Origin: Vombatus ursinus
Taxonomy: Eukaryota; Chordata; Mammalia; Diprotodontia; Vombatidae
Assembly: GCF_900497805.2 (NCBI RefSeq)
Contig: NW_020954719.1
Coordinates: forward strand, 2,480,001 to 2,544,000
Direction: 5' to 3'
DNA: 64,000 bases
A program made the translations under genes and the position numbers. This document shows positions 1-11,184 of this stretch, piece by piece (position 1 is the first letter of the stretch; every line of letters begins with the position of its first letter). Below the pieces are notes generated by a model, which saw nothing but the letters and a program-made list of their open reading frames with translations, searched no databases and was not told the DNA's origin.

Positions 1-145
1 TCATGTCACCCTCACTCCCCCCCACTCAGTAAACTCCAGTGGCTTCATATTGCTCCAGAAGCAAATACAAAATGTTCTCTTTAGCATTCAAAGCCTCAAT
101 AAGCTACCCCCCCCTCATTTTCTAGTCTTCTTATACCTTAAGTAG
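1..145 (+). mobile_element. L2 LINE fragment, 3' ORF region
   Basis: The text about 'cagtaaactccagtggct' followed by 'gcattcaaagcctcaataa' matches the CR1/L2 reverse-transcriptase C-terminal region as seen in other L2 copies of this window (for example near 57.2 kb). It is cut by the window edge. Confidence 0.65.
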
Positions 146-148
146 GGA

Positions 149-203
149 TGGGTCTTCCTGATTTCCAGCCCAGTGCTTATCTGTTGCACTGCCTAGCTGC
201 CCA
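149..203 (-). mobile_element. CORE-SINE head fragment
   Basis: The reverse complement reads as the tRNA-like SINE head (gggcagctaggcagtgca... then tggaaatcaggaagacc). It is a short remnant between an L2 and a CR1 piece. Confidence 0.5.
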
Positions 204-209
204 CTGCTT

Positions 210-545
210 TAGAACTACACAATAAAATAACTGGTCATCCTTCTATATGACAGCCTTATAAACACTTGAAGACAACAGTCATTTCCCCCTCACCCCATAT
301 TCTCTTCTCTATATTAAATATCCTTAGTTCCTTCAGCCATTTCTCCAGTTCTTTTTATATCGTTTCCTAGATGTGGCAGCCCAAACAGGATATAGTTTTC
401 CACATTTGTGGAAGATAAGCAGGGTATCTGACCAGGGCAAAGAACAGTGAGACCTTTACTTCCAGTAATCCAGACACTGTGAATGTTGCCTAAAATCAAT
501 TCAAACATCCTGACCTTTTCCCACAGAAGCTGCCATTAAGGAGAG
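210..545 (-). mobile_element. CR1/L3 LINE fragment
   Basis: The text follows the antisense of the CR1-clade 3' region: 'acacttgaagacaacagtca', 'tccttagttccttcagcca', then 'gaccagggcaaagaacagtg'. A second antisense copy of the same segment is at 23.33-23.76 kb. Confidence 0.65.
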
Positions 546-656
546 ACTAAGGTGTCTCTCTTCATGAATTTATGATTTTTTTTTGTTGTTGCCTAAATGT
601 AAGCCTTTTTCCTATATCTGTGTTAAGATTCCTCTTTTTAAAAAAATGCAGTCCAG

Positions 657-845
657 GGGGCAGCTAGGTGGCGCAGTGTATAAAGCTCTGGCCTTGAAGT
701 CAAGAGGACATGAGTTCAAATCCAGTCTCAGACACGACACTTACTAGCTGTGTGACCCTGGGCAAGTCACTTAACCCTGATTGCCTCACCAAAAAAGCAA
801 AAAAAATAAATAAATAAAATAAAAATAAGTAAAAATAAAAAATTA
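657..845 (+). mobile_element. Mar1/WSINE-like CORE-SINE with target duplication
   Basis: Near-complete tRNA-headed SINE: 'ggggcagctaggtggcgcag' head, box-B-like 'gagttcaaatcc', core 'tgtgaccctgggcaagtcac', and a long A-rich tail (790-845). It is flanked by the 8-bp direct repeat cagtccag at 649-656 and 846-853, which supports L1-type insertion. Confidence 0.9.
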
Positions 846-959
846 CAGTCCAGCATTCCACTTTGCTTTTTTATTCCATTTCTATCTTAAAGAAATGCAT
901 TATTCTCTATTTTGTCCCAGCACCTACCCTGAAACACCCATATTTCAGATGTTAATAGG

Positions 960-1066
960 TTATTACAATAGTCCAGGGTAGAGGTAACAAAGTAACTATG
1001 GTATTTGCCAGTGAAAATGGAAAAAAGGAGACCAAAGGTTGATACATTATGGAATCTATAAGATTT
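960..1066 (+). repeat. Group A dispersed repeat, internal piece
   Basis: 'ttacaatagtccagggtagaggtaa' resembles the interior of the long copy at 20.06-21.24 kb. Family name unknown; see that entry. Confidence 0.35.
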
Positions 1067-1310
1067 AGGCAGTTAGGTGGCACAGTGGATAGAGTGCTTT
1101 GTCTGAAATCAGAAAGACCTAAATTCAGATATAACTAACCTTAGTAGCTGTGTGACCTGTGGCAAATCACTTAACCTCTGTCTGCTTATAATAATAGCAC
1201 CTACCTCCCAGGGTTATGAGATCAAATGAAATAATATTTGTAAAAACCACTTAGCATAGTGTCTGGCACACAGTAGGCATTATATAAATGCTTATTCCCT
1301 TACCTTCTCA
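1067..1310 (+). mobile_element. MIR/THER-type CORE-SINE
   Basis: tRNA-like head, 'gtagctgtgtgacctgtggc' core and an L2-like tail ('agtgtctggcacacagtagg'). Older than the copy at 657, with many differences from the shared consensus and no clear target duplication. The following 1320-1740 holds no gene or repeat I can name, although some of it loosely resembles group A. Confidence 0.8.
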
Positions 1311-1751
1311 TTTAGAGATTAGCTGAGTGTTAATGGTGAGGGAGGAACCATCTGCAAATCCAGGGTTTTAAATCTGGGTAAATGTGACAATGTCACTATG
1401 CCATTAACAGAATTAAGAAAGTCTGGAATTAGGAATTAGTTAGGAGCAAAGGGCAAGGATTGAAGAATGAATTGAGACCTCATAGCCAAAGGGGTACACA
1501 AAAGGGTAGCTGAAGAAAGCTAGAATCTAGAGTGGAGAAAAGACAAAGGCAAGAGAATGAAAACAATGAAGACAACAGGGCTGACAGTGATGTAGTGGAT
1601 AGAACATGTGAGGACAGTTGGATTTGGATTGGCAGTAAGAGCAGCAGCTAGAGTAATGAGATATTTCCTCCCTTCCCATATACTGCTCCCAAGAAGAGAT
1701 AGTAGCAGAAGTTACGCTGATAAAAAAATCCTTCCAAAAATAACATCGATT

Positions 1752-2010
1752 GTGGTTTTATAGCATTTATAAAGCACTTACTACGTGCCAGGCGCTGCGC
1801 TAAGTACTTTACAAATATTGTCTCACAAGATCTTCACAACAACCCTAGAAAGACGGTGCTATTATTATCCCCATTTTTCAGTTGAGGAAACTGAGGCAAA
1901 CAGAAGTTAACAGAAGTTAAGTAGCAGTTAGTAAGTATCTGAAGCTAGGTTTGAATTCAGGTCTTCCTGACACCAGGCTCTATACTGTGCCACCTACCTG
2001 TCTCATCTAG
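1752..2010 (-). mobile_element. MIR-type CORE-SINE
   Basis: Antisense MIR: 'cacttactacgtgccaggcg', 'cccatttttcagttgaggaaa', 'gaattcaggtcttcctga', ending in the reversed tRNA head 'ctgtgccacctacctg'. A short internal duplication (cagaagttaa twice at about 1900-1920) is local. Confidence 0.85.
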
Positions 2011-2421
2011 GTCAGTGTCAGAGAGTGACCTAAAATTCATTGAGGTTATCTCAACACCAAAAGGCACCAGCTGTGTTCTACCCATGAGAAGGCCTTTAAG
2101 TAATGACCTTGCTGTCATTTGCAAATACTTTACCCCAAATTCTTATACCTTGCATTAATAGAATTGAAAATCTGTTCTTCTACTGTCCCACCTCATGGTT
2201 TGATTCTTGTTTCTTCACATTCCCCATCTGGTCCTGTACTTAAAACAAACGGATTTTTGGAGAGTGTCCACCAACAAGGATAAAATTGCCAGTAGTGTGG
2301 AATATTTCCTTTTATAACATTAATATTAAATTGAGTATAGATGTTGATTTCTCACATTTGCCTTTCTCAGATGGCAGTATTCTTATGGAACAGAATGTAA
2401 CTCTTCTTTTTTCCCCCACAG

Positions 2422-2574
2422 GGAGACTATGTTTCTGCAAGAGGTTATTATGAGAAAGCCTTACAACTGGTTCCAAATAGCAAGTTGCTGAAGGAAAATC
2501 TGGCCAAATTGGATCGATTAGAAAAGCGATTACAGGAAGTTTCAAGAAAAAGATCAGACACAGTAGCACTTTGA
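2422..2574 (+). CDS. TMTC1: TMTC1 last coding exon (C-terminal TPR end)
   Basis: The exon opens after a pyrimidine-rich acceptor (ttcttttttcccccacag, AG at 2420-2421) and reads 50 codons to TGA at 2572-2574. It starts GDYVSARGYYEKALQLVPNS and continues through a basic helix containing KENLAKLDRLEKRLQEV, which I recognise as the C-terminus of TMTC1. TMTC1 is a multi-pass ER membrane protein with luminal TPR repeats that O-mannosylates cadherins; this exon encodes the last TPR-like helix pair and the tail. The tail after LQEV is SRKRSDTVAL, differing from the short human ending I remember (REKDQT). The rest of the gene lies upstream of the window. Reading phase at the acceptor is inferred from the protein match. 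Downstream on the same strand is ERGIC2, as expected from mammalian synteny except that OVCH1 is not seen between them. Confidence 0.93.
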   Translation, partial: GDYVSARGYYEKALQLVPNSKLLKENLAKLDRLEKRLQEVSRKRSDTVAL

Positions 2575-3702
2575 CTAAGGCTCTTGGGATAATTTGAGCT
2601 CTCTGGGAGAGGGAAAATTATGGGAGACTTCATTTTCGTAGCAGTGGAGACAAGACTTTGGTCAAGCTCATCATCCAGGATGGTGCATATGTATACAACC
2701 ATTGCTAACACTAAGTGCAATGAAATTTGTATTTCCACAGGTCATAAAGAATGGTCAAGAGCAAAGGAAAAGAATAAGGAAATAACCTCATTTTAACCAA
2801 CTGTTATGCTTGGGTTAGCCCTAGGGATCCCTCCAAATATTGCTCTTTTCTATCAATTCTGAAAGCCCATATATTTTTTTTCAGTTATTCATATCAAAAA
2901 ATTTAAAAAGCATTAGACACTGTAGAGGCACAGCATCTAGTTCTTGTCGAGGGGGAAAAGAAAATGGAAGAAGATCCTGAGACTGAATATTTACAAAGCA
3001 AACCAAATAGAAAATTCCATGGAGTATTAGCAAAAGACCACCAAGGGATAATTTACTTAATCCTGAGGGCCAGTGTGATATTATTTGCAACCTTGGAGAG
3101 AGTATGGGGATCAATATCTGGAACCTAGGAGAAAGCACAGGGATAAAAGGATAATGCAAGGGAGGGGACTGTTTTCAAAGTTCTATTGGGAGTAAACAAT
3201 GGCCCACTCTCAAATTTCTTTTTTTTCCATTCTCATATAATTTATAAGGAAAGCCACTAGAATTACGCTTGGAAATCCCTGCCTGTCCATGTGTAAAGGA
3301 AAGGGCAGGAGGAAGAAAGAGAAAAGGACAGTATAGTTAATTATTATAAGGAAATATTACTTGAATATTTTATTGTCACTAAACGTACTATCACTTTTGT
3401 AATAGTTCCCCTCCAGTATGTTAACAGAGCTGTTAAAATCACAAACACTATTCTCATGCTCTCATTCTGGGTGAGAGTTTACTATGTGTAGTCACCTCCA
3501 GATCTTCCTTGCCACATTCTGCCCATCTTCTTGCCACTCCACTGTGAGTACCCTTTTCCTTTTCTACCTCTTAGTCTGGACACAGTAATTAAAGCAACCG
3601 TACCATTTCTAAAAAGGGTGTGTCAAATCAATTGCCCTATGATTCTACTCACCATTCTTATATTTTTCCAAATGAAAAAAACCCATCTCTGGCTCCCACT
3701 TC

Positions 3703-3850
3703 CATATATATCATATATATGTGTATATATAAATATGATATATGATATTTATTTATAAGATATGATAGATGCGATATATCTATATTGCATATGGATATAT
3801 CATATAGATATGTTATCATATCTATCATATATATCAATATCTATATAAAA
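3703..3850. repeat. AT/GATA-rich cryptic simple repeat
   Basis: About 150 bp of interleaved atat, gata and tatc units, including near-palindromic runs such as tatatcatatatatg. Probably hypervariable; lies in the putative TMTC1 3'UTR. Confidence 0.8.
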
Positions 3851-3865
3851 TATCTTCCTCTATTT

Positions 3866-3970
3866 GAATGTAAGCACCTTAAGGATAGGGATCATCTCGC
3901 TTTCTGTATTTTTATCTGCAGCACTTAACACAAGTGGCTTGCACATACTAAGCACTTAATAAATGCTTTT
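3866..3970 (+). mobile_element. L2 LINE 3' end
   Basis: 'gtaagcaccttaaggatagg' followed by 'cttgcacatactaagcactt' and 'aataaatgc' is the characteristic L2 3' terminus in sense orientation. Confidence 0.75.
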
Positions 3971-4612
3971 ATATTCATCAATTCATTCTCCCAAATATTG
4001 ACATTTTGATGGAAAAAATTGTAATTTTGCAAAACAAAGTTAACAATATAAATGAATAGAAATCACTTTATTAGTTTAATATTGGATATCCTAGGTCTCA
4101 TTATTTTTTGAGGGGGGAAATAAAGTATTGAGAAATTTTTTTATAGTCAAGCACAAAAGTATAAAAAAAAAACTTTAAAAAGAGAACTTGATTCACTTAT
4201 CTTAGAGTTAGTGAGGCTCTGTGCCTAGAGCATGAAATGAATTAGACCCAAGGGCCTTGGTTTATTTGTTTTAGAAATGTATTTTTTATTGTTGGGCTTT
4301 CCTGAAGAGTACAGAGTATGTTTTGTTTCACTGACTTGGTGAGAGACTGTCTAAATTGCTAATTAAACACAATACACATCTTTTTCTAAGTGAAAGTAGA
4401 AGCAAAGTGAAACTCATAATTTGGACTTTAGTTTTGAGTGTTATTTATTTTTAACTTATAATAAAATGTTTAGTATATGTATGTACACATCATTTTTTGT
4501 AGTGGTTTAATACCATATTTCCAAACTGGTAATGAGAACAACAGAAGACAATTCCAAAGTGAAAAGTAGCAAAGTTCTAACGGTACCCACAAACTAGAGA
4601 TGATTTAGAACA

Positions 4613-4763
4613 CAGATGTCAAACATGTGGCCCATAACACTCCCAAGTGTGGCCACACCAGATTATAATGTTAATATGTGGTTTGCTAAATCAGTATGTG
4701 GCCTGAAGACATCCTTATGTACAGGTTAGCAGCCCCCGTTTCAATCTGAGTTTGACACCACTG
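4613..4763. mobile_element. hAT-Charlie-type short element
   Basis: Begins 'cagatgtcaaacatgtggcc' and ends 'gagtttgacaccactg', imperfect inverted termini of the CAGGGGTGTCAAACTC class. Non-autonomous, about 150 bp, with no clear 8-bp target duplication left. Relatives at 28.60 and 51.10 kb. Confidence 0.7.
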
Positions 4764-4771
4764 ATTTCAAG

Positions 4772-5490
4772 TCATTCGTGGACAATCTAAGCAATTGGGT
4801 GGGTGTCAGTCATAAATGATGGATAATGCTATAAAAGACTGAAACAAAGAGAATGAAAGTGTTCATCCATTCTAGAAACTTGATTCTGATAATCATTTTC
4901 CTTTAAACAGTAATTACTAAATGCCATGCTGTGTGTGGCACTGTGCTAGGTATTATACAAACAAGATAGACTCAAAGACATTCAAATCTAAATAGGAAGG
5001 AACATGGCATCCACACTGTAGTTCAGTAAATCAGACCCAAAAATAAATCAGGAGGAACCTCTTGTTCTCAGGGACAGCTTAGGAAGGTAATAGAGAGGGT
5101 AAATGTCTTTTCCTTATCTAGATGTGTGATGTAGTTCAATATCTAATCTTAAGAAACTTACATTCTAAGAACATAAATTCAACATTGAAGGAATGAAAAA
5201 AATTTTTAACAGATTTTCAAAATGTAAAATTATCTTGGAGAGGAAACCTATATTAGGTTTTATGTTTAGGCTAATGTTTTAATGGAGTGAATCCTATAGC
5301 TAGTTAAAGCTTTAAGTACATTTTAATTTCATTGATTCCTCAGGAAAATAAGCTTTTAATAGTTGCAATATCACTATCCTAAATTGTATATATAGCATGG
5401 AGCTCAAATTTTAAAGAGTCCCCAGCTTGTTGGTAACAAGCATTTTCAGGTATAGCAAACACCGAGGTGGTAAAACAAATGGAAAGGCAC
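4772..5490. other. Intergenic, nothing recognised
   Basis: AT-rich sequence without coding-like ORFs. 4905-4960 ('ccatgctgtgtgtggcactgtgctagg') resembles a short MIR or group A start, but it is too short to assign. Confidence 0.5.
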
Positions 5491-5499
5491 CTTAATGTT

Positions 5500-5712
5500 A
5501 GGGATGGAAAGCCATTCCTGGAGTCAAGAAGACCTGGGTTCAACAACAGTTTTTGACATCTACTGGCTGTGTGACCCTGGGTGAATCACTTAACCTTTCA
5601 GTGCCCATGTGACTCTCTCTAAGCCTCTAAGTTTCAGAATAAGTGCAAATCTGCATCAGTAGAGGGAGTTTCCTCATGAGAATTCTGTATACCAATGAAT
5701 TATAGGTCTAGT
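5500..5712 (+). mobile_element. Mon1-like SINE
   Basis: SINE middle ('cctggagtcaagaagacctg', 'gtgtgaccctgggtgaatca') joined to a tail with 'gactctctctaagcctctaa' and 'atctgcatcagtagagggag', the Mon1-type 3' end. The head is eroded. Confidence 0.75.
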
Positions 5713-6002
5713 TCGAAAAAAGAAAGGCCTAAGAGGAGAAAAAAACCTCAAATTGAAAAGGATGTTCTGAAGCTATAAGACACTTGGCATAATTAAATTG
5801 GCAGTTAAATCCCAAAAGCCTCTGAGAGAAACAGGTAAAAACCAAATCAAAACAAAAACATATCACTACTGATGCAATTTGTGTTTTTGCACTAGTTAGG
5901 TGTTTTCTACTTTTAAAAGTATGAGATAATAATTTAGATAGTATTTCAAAAGACATTTAGGGCCCTCTATATTGATTTTTATTTGTATTTTTAAAAAAGA
6001 AA

Positions 6003-6110
6003 TCTGGACCTGTGATTTAATTTGCATAGGGATCTCAGTGTAAAGAAACTCCCTCTTCCAATCAATGCAGATTTAAAACTTTTACAATTTCTGGATTTAT
6101 ATAATTGCTT
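6003..6110 (-). mobile_element. Mon1-like SINE tail fragment
   Basis: The reverse complement contains 'ctgcattgattggaagaggg' and 'agtttctttacac', matching the Mon1-type tail seen at 5640-5690 in the other orientation. The ORF crossing it is therefore not a gene. Confidence 0.55.
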
Positions 6111-7134
6111 TGGGCACTTGAGAGGTTATTATGAATGCCTATATGGTAACTGGGACTGTAGTAATGATGTAGTCTCTACTGACAGCACCATTCTGTGTTG
6201 GTAAAATGGGGGAAAGAAACCAGAGAATGAGATAGAAATGGGTTAGCACTGAATTTGACATAGTACCAATTCAATGACTAAAGTCCCACCCCTGCACTCT
6301 TCTATTCTAGGTGTAGTATATTTATTTCTGTTTCTCTCCCACCACAAACTACATATGCTAACTAGTAGGTACAGAATGAAAGATTGCCTTTGGGAGCTAT
6401 CTTAAACATTGCAAACTGGTGGAATTCTTCCTGGAAATTTTTCTTAACTTTGCTAAGAGCTACAGTATTATGAAGTCAGTTTTTGAAAGGTCAGTTGATA
6501 AAGGAGGAAAAAAACAACAATTTCATTTCCAAAATAAGATCTGTAGTGATGTTTTAAGGCCAACTATTTTTTTCCCAGATTAATGATCTAAATACCAGGA
6601 CAAAAGGAAAGTGCTTCATATGCTCCCTACTGTTCTTTGTGTATATAAAGTTATTCAGACCTCTGCAGAGACCAGTATAAATATTAAAGAGGGATAAGTA
6701 TAACAAGTAAAACAAGGCAAAGATTACCAATATGTTATGGGTCACCTGGAATAAAAATAAATTTTAGTCAATGTAGCCCCAGAATGCATTCTTTCCTTTG
6801 GCTTTTAAGTCTTTCACAGAATGTTTTAGTTGCAGTCCTGTGGAACGTGAAATAAATGATATTTGCTGAAATTCTTAAGAGGAAACACCTCACACAGTGC
6901 ACATTTTAAAATTACATTGTGCAAATACATTTTAGGTCAGAATCCAAATGAAGACATCAAAACAGTTCCAGACAAATTAAACTACAAAGACTGGTTATAA
7001 TTTGAAAGGAGAGCCCAGCTAAAAAAAGTTTGTGCATGTTTTAACTGGAAGGGAAAAATCCAACTTGCAGGTGAGTATCTTTATCTGGCAGCTTTCATAG
7101 GAGTTTTACCTACTTTCTTCTTACTGAGCCAAGT
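6111..7134. other. Intergenic, nothing recognised
   Basis: AT-rich, no coding-like ORF on either strand, and no repeat I can name. Confidence 0.5.
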
Positions 7135-7270
7135 GTGGTATAGCAGCAACATCACTAGACTTGGCTCAGGAAGAACTGGATTCACATTTCTTTTTCTAGC
7201 CATGCAAACCTGGCCAACTAACCTCTGTGTGCCTTAGGAAATTCTCCAGGATTTACATACTAAGTTACAG
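7135..7270 (+). mobile_element. Degenerate Mon1-like SINE
   Basis: 'gtggtatagcagcaacatca' through 'ctaacctctgtgtgccttag' and 'gaaattctccaggatttaca' follows the Mon1 layout with heavy divergence. Confidence 0.45.
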
Positions 7271-8160
7271 AAGAATGACTAATTTCTACCTAGTTTCCAA
7301 AGACAGAAGAGGATATGCTCTTTTGGAATTTCTAGCTTATTAAATTCCTAGGCTGAAGTAAAAAAAATTAACCAAAGATTACCAAAGAATTAAAGGGGGA
7401 GCATAAATAATTGTTTGAATCTACCTTCAGAAAATTGAGAAGCAAGTAATTTTGTTGAACTGCATATGCACCTGGACAGTTTTAGCTATAATTCTTCAGA
7501 GATTGCAGTAGTAGCCAAATGAGCCTATGCACATGAAGACAAGATTTAAATTGTACACAACTCTAAGGGGTGTGGCATTCTTTAAGATACTCAAAATGTA
7601 TTATCTAACTCATAGTTTATGACTCTAATCATTCATCCTTTGGAATTGGGTATAGATTCATTGTGGTTTTCCCCCTGTTTTTGTTTGTGTCTCTGTTCCT
7701 CTTAGGTAAATAAAGTTATAGGAAACTACTAACAGATTATTTTAAAACCAAGTGTGACTATATTTTGCTTATTTTTTAAAAAATAAATTTTTCCTAGTTT
7801 CCAGCTTACTTTTACTTTTACAAATACTCCCCATCATATAGGCAAGACATGGCTCTGTAAATAGCATCTTTTAATTACTTTTTTGAAGAATAAATACACT
7901 TCCTGATAGTTGAGTAAACTAAAGAAAGGCAACTGATGATTGCCAAATTGAAAGATAATTATAATTTAATATATATTATATATTATATAAACATATATAA
8001 ATATAATTTAAGATAGGGAATCTTTCTGTGCTTGCTATTAGTGTTTTGGTATAAAAGAGAACTATATTGAAGTTATTCCTAAATAGTAATTCTTTTTTAT
8101 TTCTGTTTTCAGTAGGTATGTGGCTTAATGGTTAAGAGACAATATAACTGCATCAGAAAC
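7271..8160. other. Intergenic, AT-rich
   Basis: No gene seen. Includes an AT dinucleotide-like stretch at about 7963-8010. Confidence 0.5.
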
Positions 8161-8163
8161 ATT

Positions 8164-8231
8164 GTCTGTCTGTCTGTCTCTCACTCTCTCTCACACACAC
8201 ACGCGCGCGCGCACACACACACACACACACA
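8164..8231. repeat. Compound microsatellite (TGTC)n(TC)n(CA)n(CG)n(CA)n
   Basis: A tetranucleotide run passes into TC, then CA with an embedded cgcgcgcgcg core at about 8202-8212, then CA again to 8231. About 40 bp is perfectly alternating purine-pyrimidine. Confidence 0.95.
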
Positions 8232-8564
8232 GCCTGTCAAAATTCCTCAAAGCAAATGGTCCTATTTAAGATATGCAAAGGAATAGTTATGGTTATTTTT
8301 ATCAATGGGTCCCTGTTTAGTATTCCTTTTTTGATCTCTAAAGGATCATTCTATTAAAATGCTCAGGAATATTTAAACACATGTAAAATGAAAAACTATT
8401 CCAATTTACAGGTTTTTATTCCTACAAGAAGCTATCTTCATTTTTGTCTATCTGAAAAGGTCTCTATCAGGTATAGATGTACTTGGTTTCTCCCCAGTTT
8501 GACCAGCATGGACAGTGGCATGTAATATTTTAAACTCAATATCAATAAATATATATATTAAGAG

Positions 8565-8765
8565 CCTTGTATGTGGAAGGCAGGGAGACAGCCAAGTCTT
8601 GGAATGGATTCAAGTCCTACTTCTGACACATACAACCTTTGCCACCTATGTGATCATAGGCAAGTCATTTAACCTCTCAGTGTCCCATGTAATTCTCTAA
8701 GATTTTCATTTGTATATATGTTATTGATCTGTATTTCCACAGGGCCATTACTATGCCAAATAAAG
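8565..8765 (+). mobile_element. Mon1-like SINE
   Basis: 'cttggaatggattcaagtcc', 'gtgatcataggcaagtcatt', 'cccatgtaattctctaagat', then 'gatctgtatttccacagg': SINE core plus Mon1-type tail, diverged. Confidence 0.65.
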
Positions 8766-8789
8766 CACAGGTTGAGAACCCCCCCCTCA

Positions 8790-9045
8790 AAAAAAAATGA
8801 AAGGCATTGTGCCTTGAAGGAGCTCACAGTCTAGAGGGGCAGGAAAGTCAGACACAAGTTAATATAATATAACTTAGTACATGAAGAGGAGCCAACAAAG
8901 CTCTAAAGAAGGAAAAAATCATTTCTGGTGAGGAGTTTGGGGGCAGGGAGTAGAGAGTTATTATATCAGTAAAGGCTTCATGGAAAAGGTGGCAACCCAA
9001 GCTGGGCCCCAAAGGATTGGAAGGATAGATATTCAAGGGAGATAT
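8790..9045 (+). repeat. Group A dispersed repeat
   Basis: Contains 'aaggagctcacagtctagag' and 'aaggcttcatggaaaaggtg' followed by a 'gagctggacc'-like segment, the same series found at 13.83, 20.06 and 26.06 kb. Family not identified. Confidence 0.6.
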
Positions 9046-9310
9046 TCAGAGGCAGTAGGTAGTGCAGTAATGGATATGGTTCTGGACCTGGAGGCAGGAA
9101 GACCTGAGTTCAAAACTGGCTTAAGATACTAATTAGCCAGATGGCCTTGGGCAAGTCATTTTATCTGCCAGCCTCAGTTCCCTCGTCTCTAAAACTGAGA
9201 TAATAATAGCACCTACTTCCTAGGGTTATTGTGAGGATAAATTGGGATACTATTTATAAACTGTTTTGTTAACCTTAGAGTGCTATTTGATAGTAGTGAT
9301 TGTTATTTCT
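9046..9310 (+). mobile_element. MIR/THER-type CORE-SINE
   Basis: Head 'aggcagtaggtagtgcagta', B-box-like 'gagttcaaaactgg', core 'ggccttgggcaagtca', then 'atagcacctacttcctaggg', and a MIR tail. Confidence 0.85.
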
Positions 9311-9819
9311 TTCTGATGTAACACTGACCAGCATGGTTCCCACTGCCTATAGGTCAGGTATGTTAGAATACATTCCTCTCCCAAACTTCTCCTGTTTCCT
9401 TAAGAGGTTTGGGGATGTCTAGACTCTCTGCCATTGACTCTGGCCCCCACCAGTGGTGTTCTTCCAAATGTAGGAGGTGGGTCCCCTATTCCATTTAGCC
9501 ACTTGATAATTAGCTCTTACAAAGAAATACTTCAAGGTATAATCACAAATATACAAACTCATTCCCCCAACACATAGGAATCATAATCCCAAAGGGGAGC
9601 CCTTTGCACCACCCCTGTCTTTAAGGATGGAAAGGGAATTAGGTTCACAGTTTAGCTCAGTTTCTAGAGAGGACAGTCCCAGTTCCAAGCCAAAAACTGT
9701 CTTTGGGCTTGTGTCAGAAGTACCCTAGCTCCACCCAGCTGGGTTTCCCTGCCAGGCAGTCTGGCTGAAACATCCACCTGGAATCCTGGCTTCAAGGTCA
9801 CATTGGCTCCAACTCCCAG
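9311..9819. other. Unassigned segment before the inverted-repeat family copy
   Basis: About 500 bp, less AT-rich than its surroundings. No coding-like exon or known repeat recognised. It could belong to a longer form of the element that follows. Confidence 0.35.
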
Positions 9820-10225
9820 CCTTGTGGGGATTATACCTGTACCTGAAATTGAAGACATACAACACAGAATAGAAACAAACACCCCCCAGGCCCACTTCCC
9901 TTGGCATAGGTGTAAAAGAGAAGGGGGGCAGGGGAAAGAAGTCCTTTCCCTCTCACCAGTTCACTTCATGGTGGCAGCACTGTAGGTAAACTGTGATCTT
10001 CACCCTCTGCAGCAGAAAAGGGCCCACCACAATGTCAGAAAGACAATGACCATCTCAGTCTCACCAGTGTTAAAGATGCAGTCTGTTCTAGTTATGCAGC
10101 AAATCAAAGGAGGCTACCCCCAACCACATAATAGGAGACACAGTACCTTCATCTTAGGAGATCTATGCATGCACAGGACAAGCCCCTCAGGAATCTGGGC
10201 ATGCTCCAAGGACAAGCCTCCTACA
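9820..10225 (+). mobile_element. Copy 2 of an unclassified inverted-repeat element
   Basis: Aligns by eye, in opposite orientation, with the 18766-19299 element: shared blocks include 'gatcttcaccctc', 'tctcaccagtgttaaagatg', and a terminal 'aatctgggcatgctccaagg'. The matching end is at about 10190-10215; the left terminus is not recognisable, so this copy is partial or diverged. Family not identified. Confidence 0.6.
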
Positions 10226-10269
10226 CTAATTTGGAAGTCTTTGATGACACTTTTAGGGATGTCTTAAGA

Positions 10270-11178
10270 CATAGTGATGTTTTATTAGGTACTGGTATCT
10301 TGCCCAATATGGATTTAAAAGGTTTAGGTCATTAAGGAAATAGCTTGTAGCTGTTTTAATGATGTCATCCAAACCACTTAAGGAAAGGGTACCGATGGCT
10401 AAGCTGATGAAAGTGAGTACTATTTCTTTTTAGAGGGTTCGATTAACACTCTTCTTACAACATCTTTAGGATTTCTTGAAACTATCTGTAGAAGTTCTGG
10501 CATGCCTTTTCGTGTAGAAATCATTTGACCTAATAAAAGTTATGGTGTTTCCTGTTTTTGTTCTTAAAATGAAATTCTTTGTTCACAGTATTCTTACTTT
10601 ATATTCTCAGTTGTATGTACTATATATTTGTTTTTACATCAAGTGATCCAGTTAGGCATATGTAATTTATTAAAAAACAAAACAGCTAGCTTGGATTTAG
10701 GCCAATGAAAACTCAAATCATTTATACACTTTTTTCATTGTCTGGTTTGTGTATACTTTGACTAAGAAGCTCTGAACATAGTATTTGCAAAATAAAATTT
10801 ATGTAATTGTCTATTTTATATAAAAATTATAATGAAAATAATTCTGTAAGCACACTATGGATGTGTATTTTACTCTAAACTTTGAAGTATAGATTATTTG
10901 GACTTTGGGACTTTAATTAGCAATTATAAAAAAGAATAAAGAAGGCAAGGGTACCTACCCTGCCAAATGTTTCCATGGAACCTGAGTGAATGCCACACTT
11001 TCCCACCAGATGGGTACCGAGGTACGCCTGAGGTAGAGAATGCCTCACTTACTGCCAGGGGCTGATGACTGTCAGCAGACATAATGACCACAAGCCTGAA
11101 ACTACTCAAGTTAATGTCTTCAGAATCTTTTAGATTAAATTTAGAGGATGGAGGGACAAAACAGATGTTCTCTACCAT
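10270..11178. other. Intergenic, AT-rich unique sequence
   Basis: No gene or named repeat. Contains AATAAA at about 10531 and 10793, so part of it could be distal TMTC1 3'UTR, but nothing else supports that. Confidence 0.35.
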
Positions 11179-11184
11179 AATTTA

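Larger units (their letters stand above)
2575..4490 (+). other. TMTC1: Probable TMTC1 3'UTR and candidate poly(A) sites
   Basis: Follows the TMTC1 stop codon. Mostly unique AT-rich sequence, interrupted by an AT simple repeat and an L2 tail. AATAAA motifs occur at 4119-4124 and 4460-4465 (and inside the L2 tail near 3958). The true end cannot be fixed by reading; TMTC1 messages in other mammals have long 3'UTRs, so it could end further on (another AATAAA lies near 10531). Confidence 0.5.

Noticed and set aside
657-740. tRNA gene (A-box and B-box-like motifs)
   Set aside because: These are the tRNA-derived heads of CORE-SINEs; no cloverleaf with paired acceptor stem was seen.
10521-10830. Distal TMTC1 poly(A) region
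   Set aside because: AATAAA motifs are frequent in AT-rich sequence; 8 kb of repeats separates it from the stop codon and no other support is visible.
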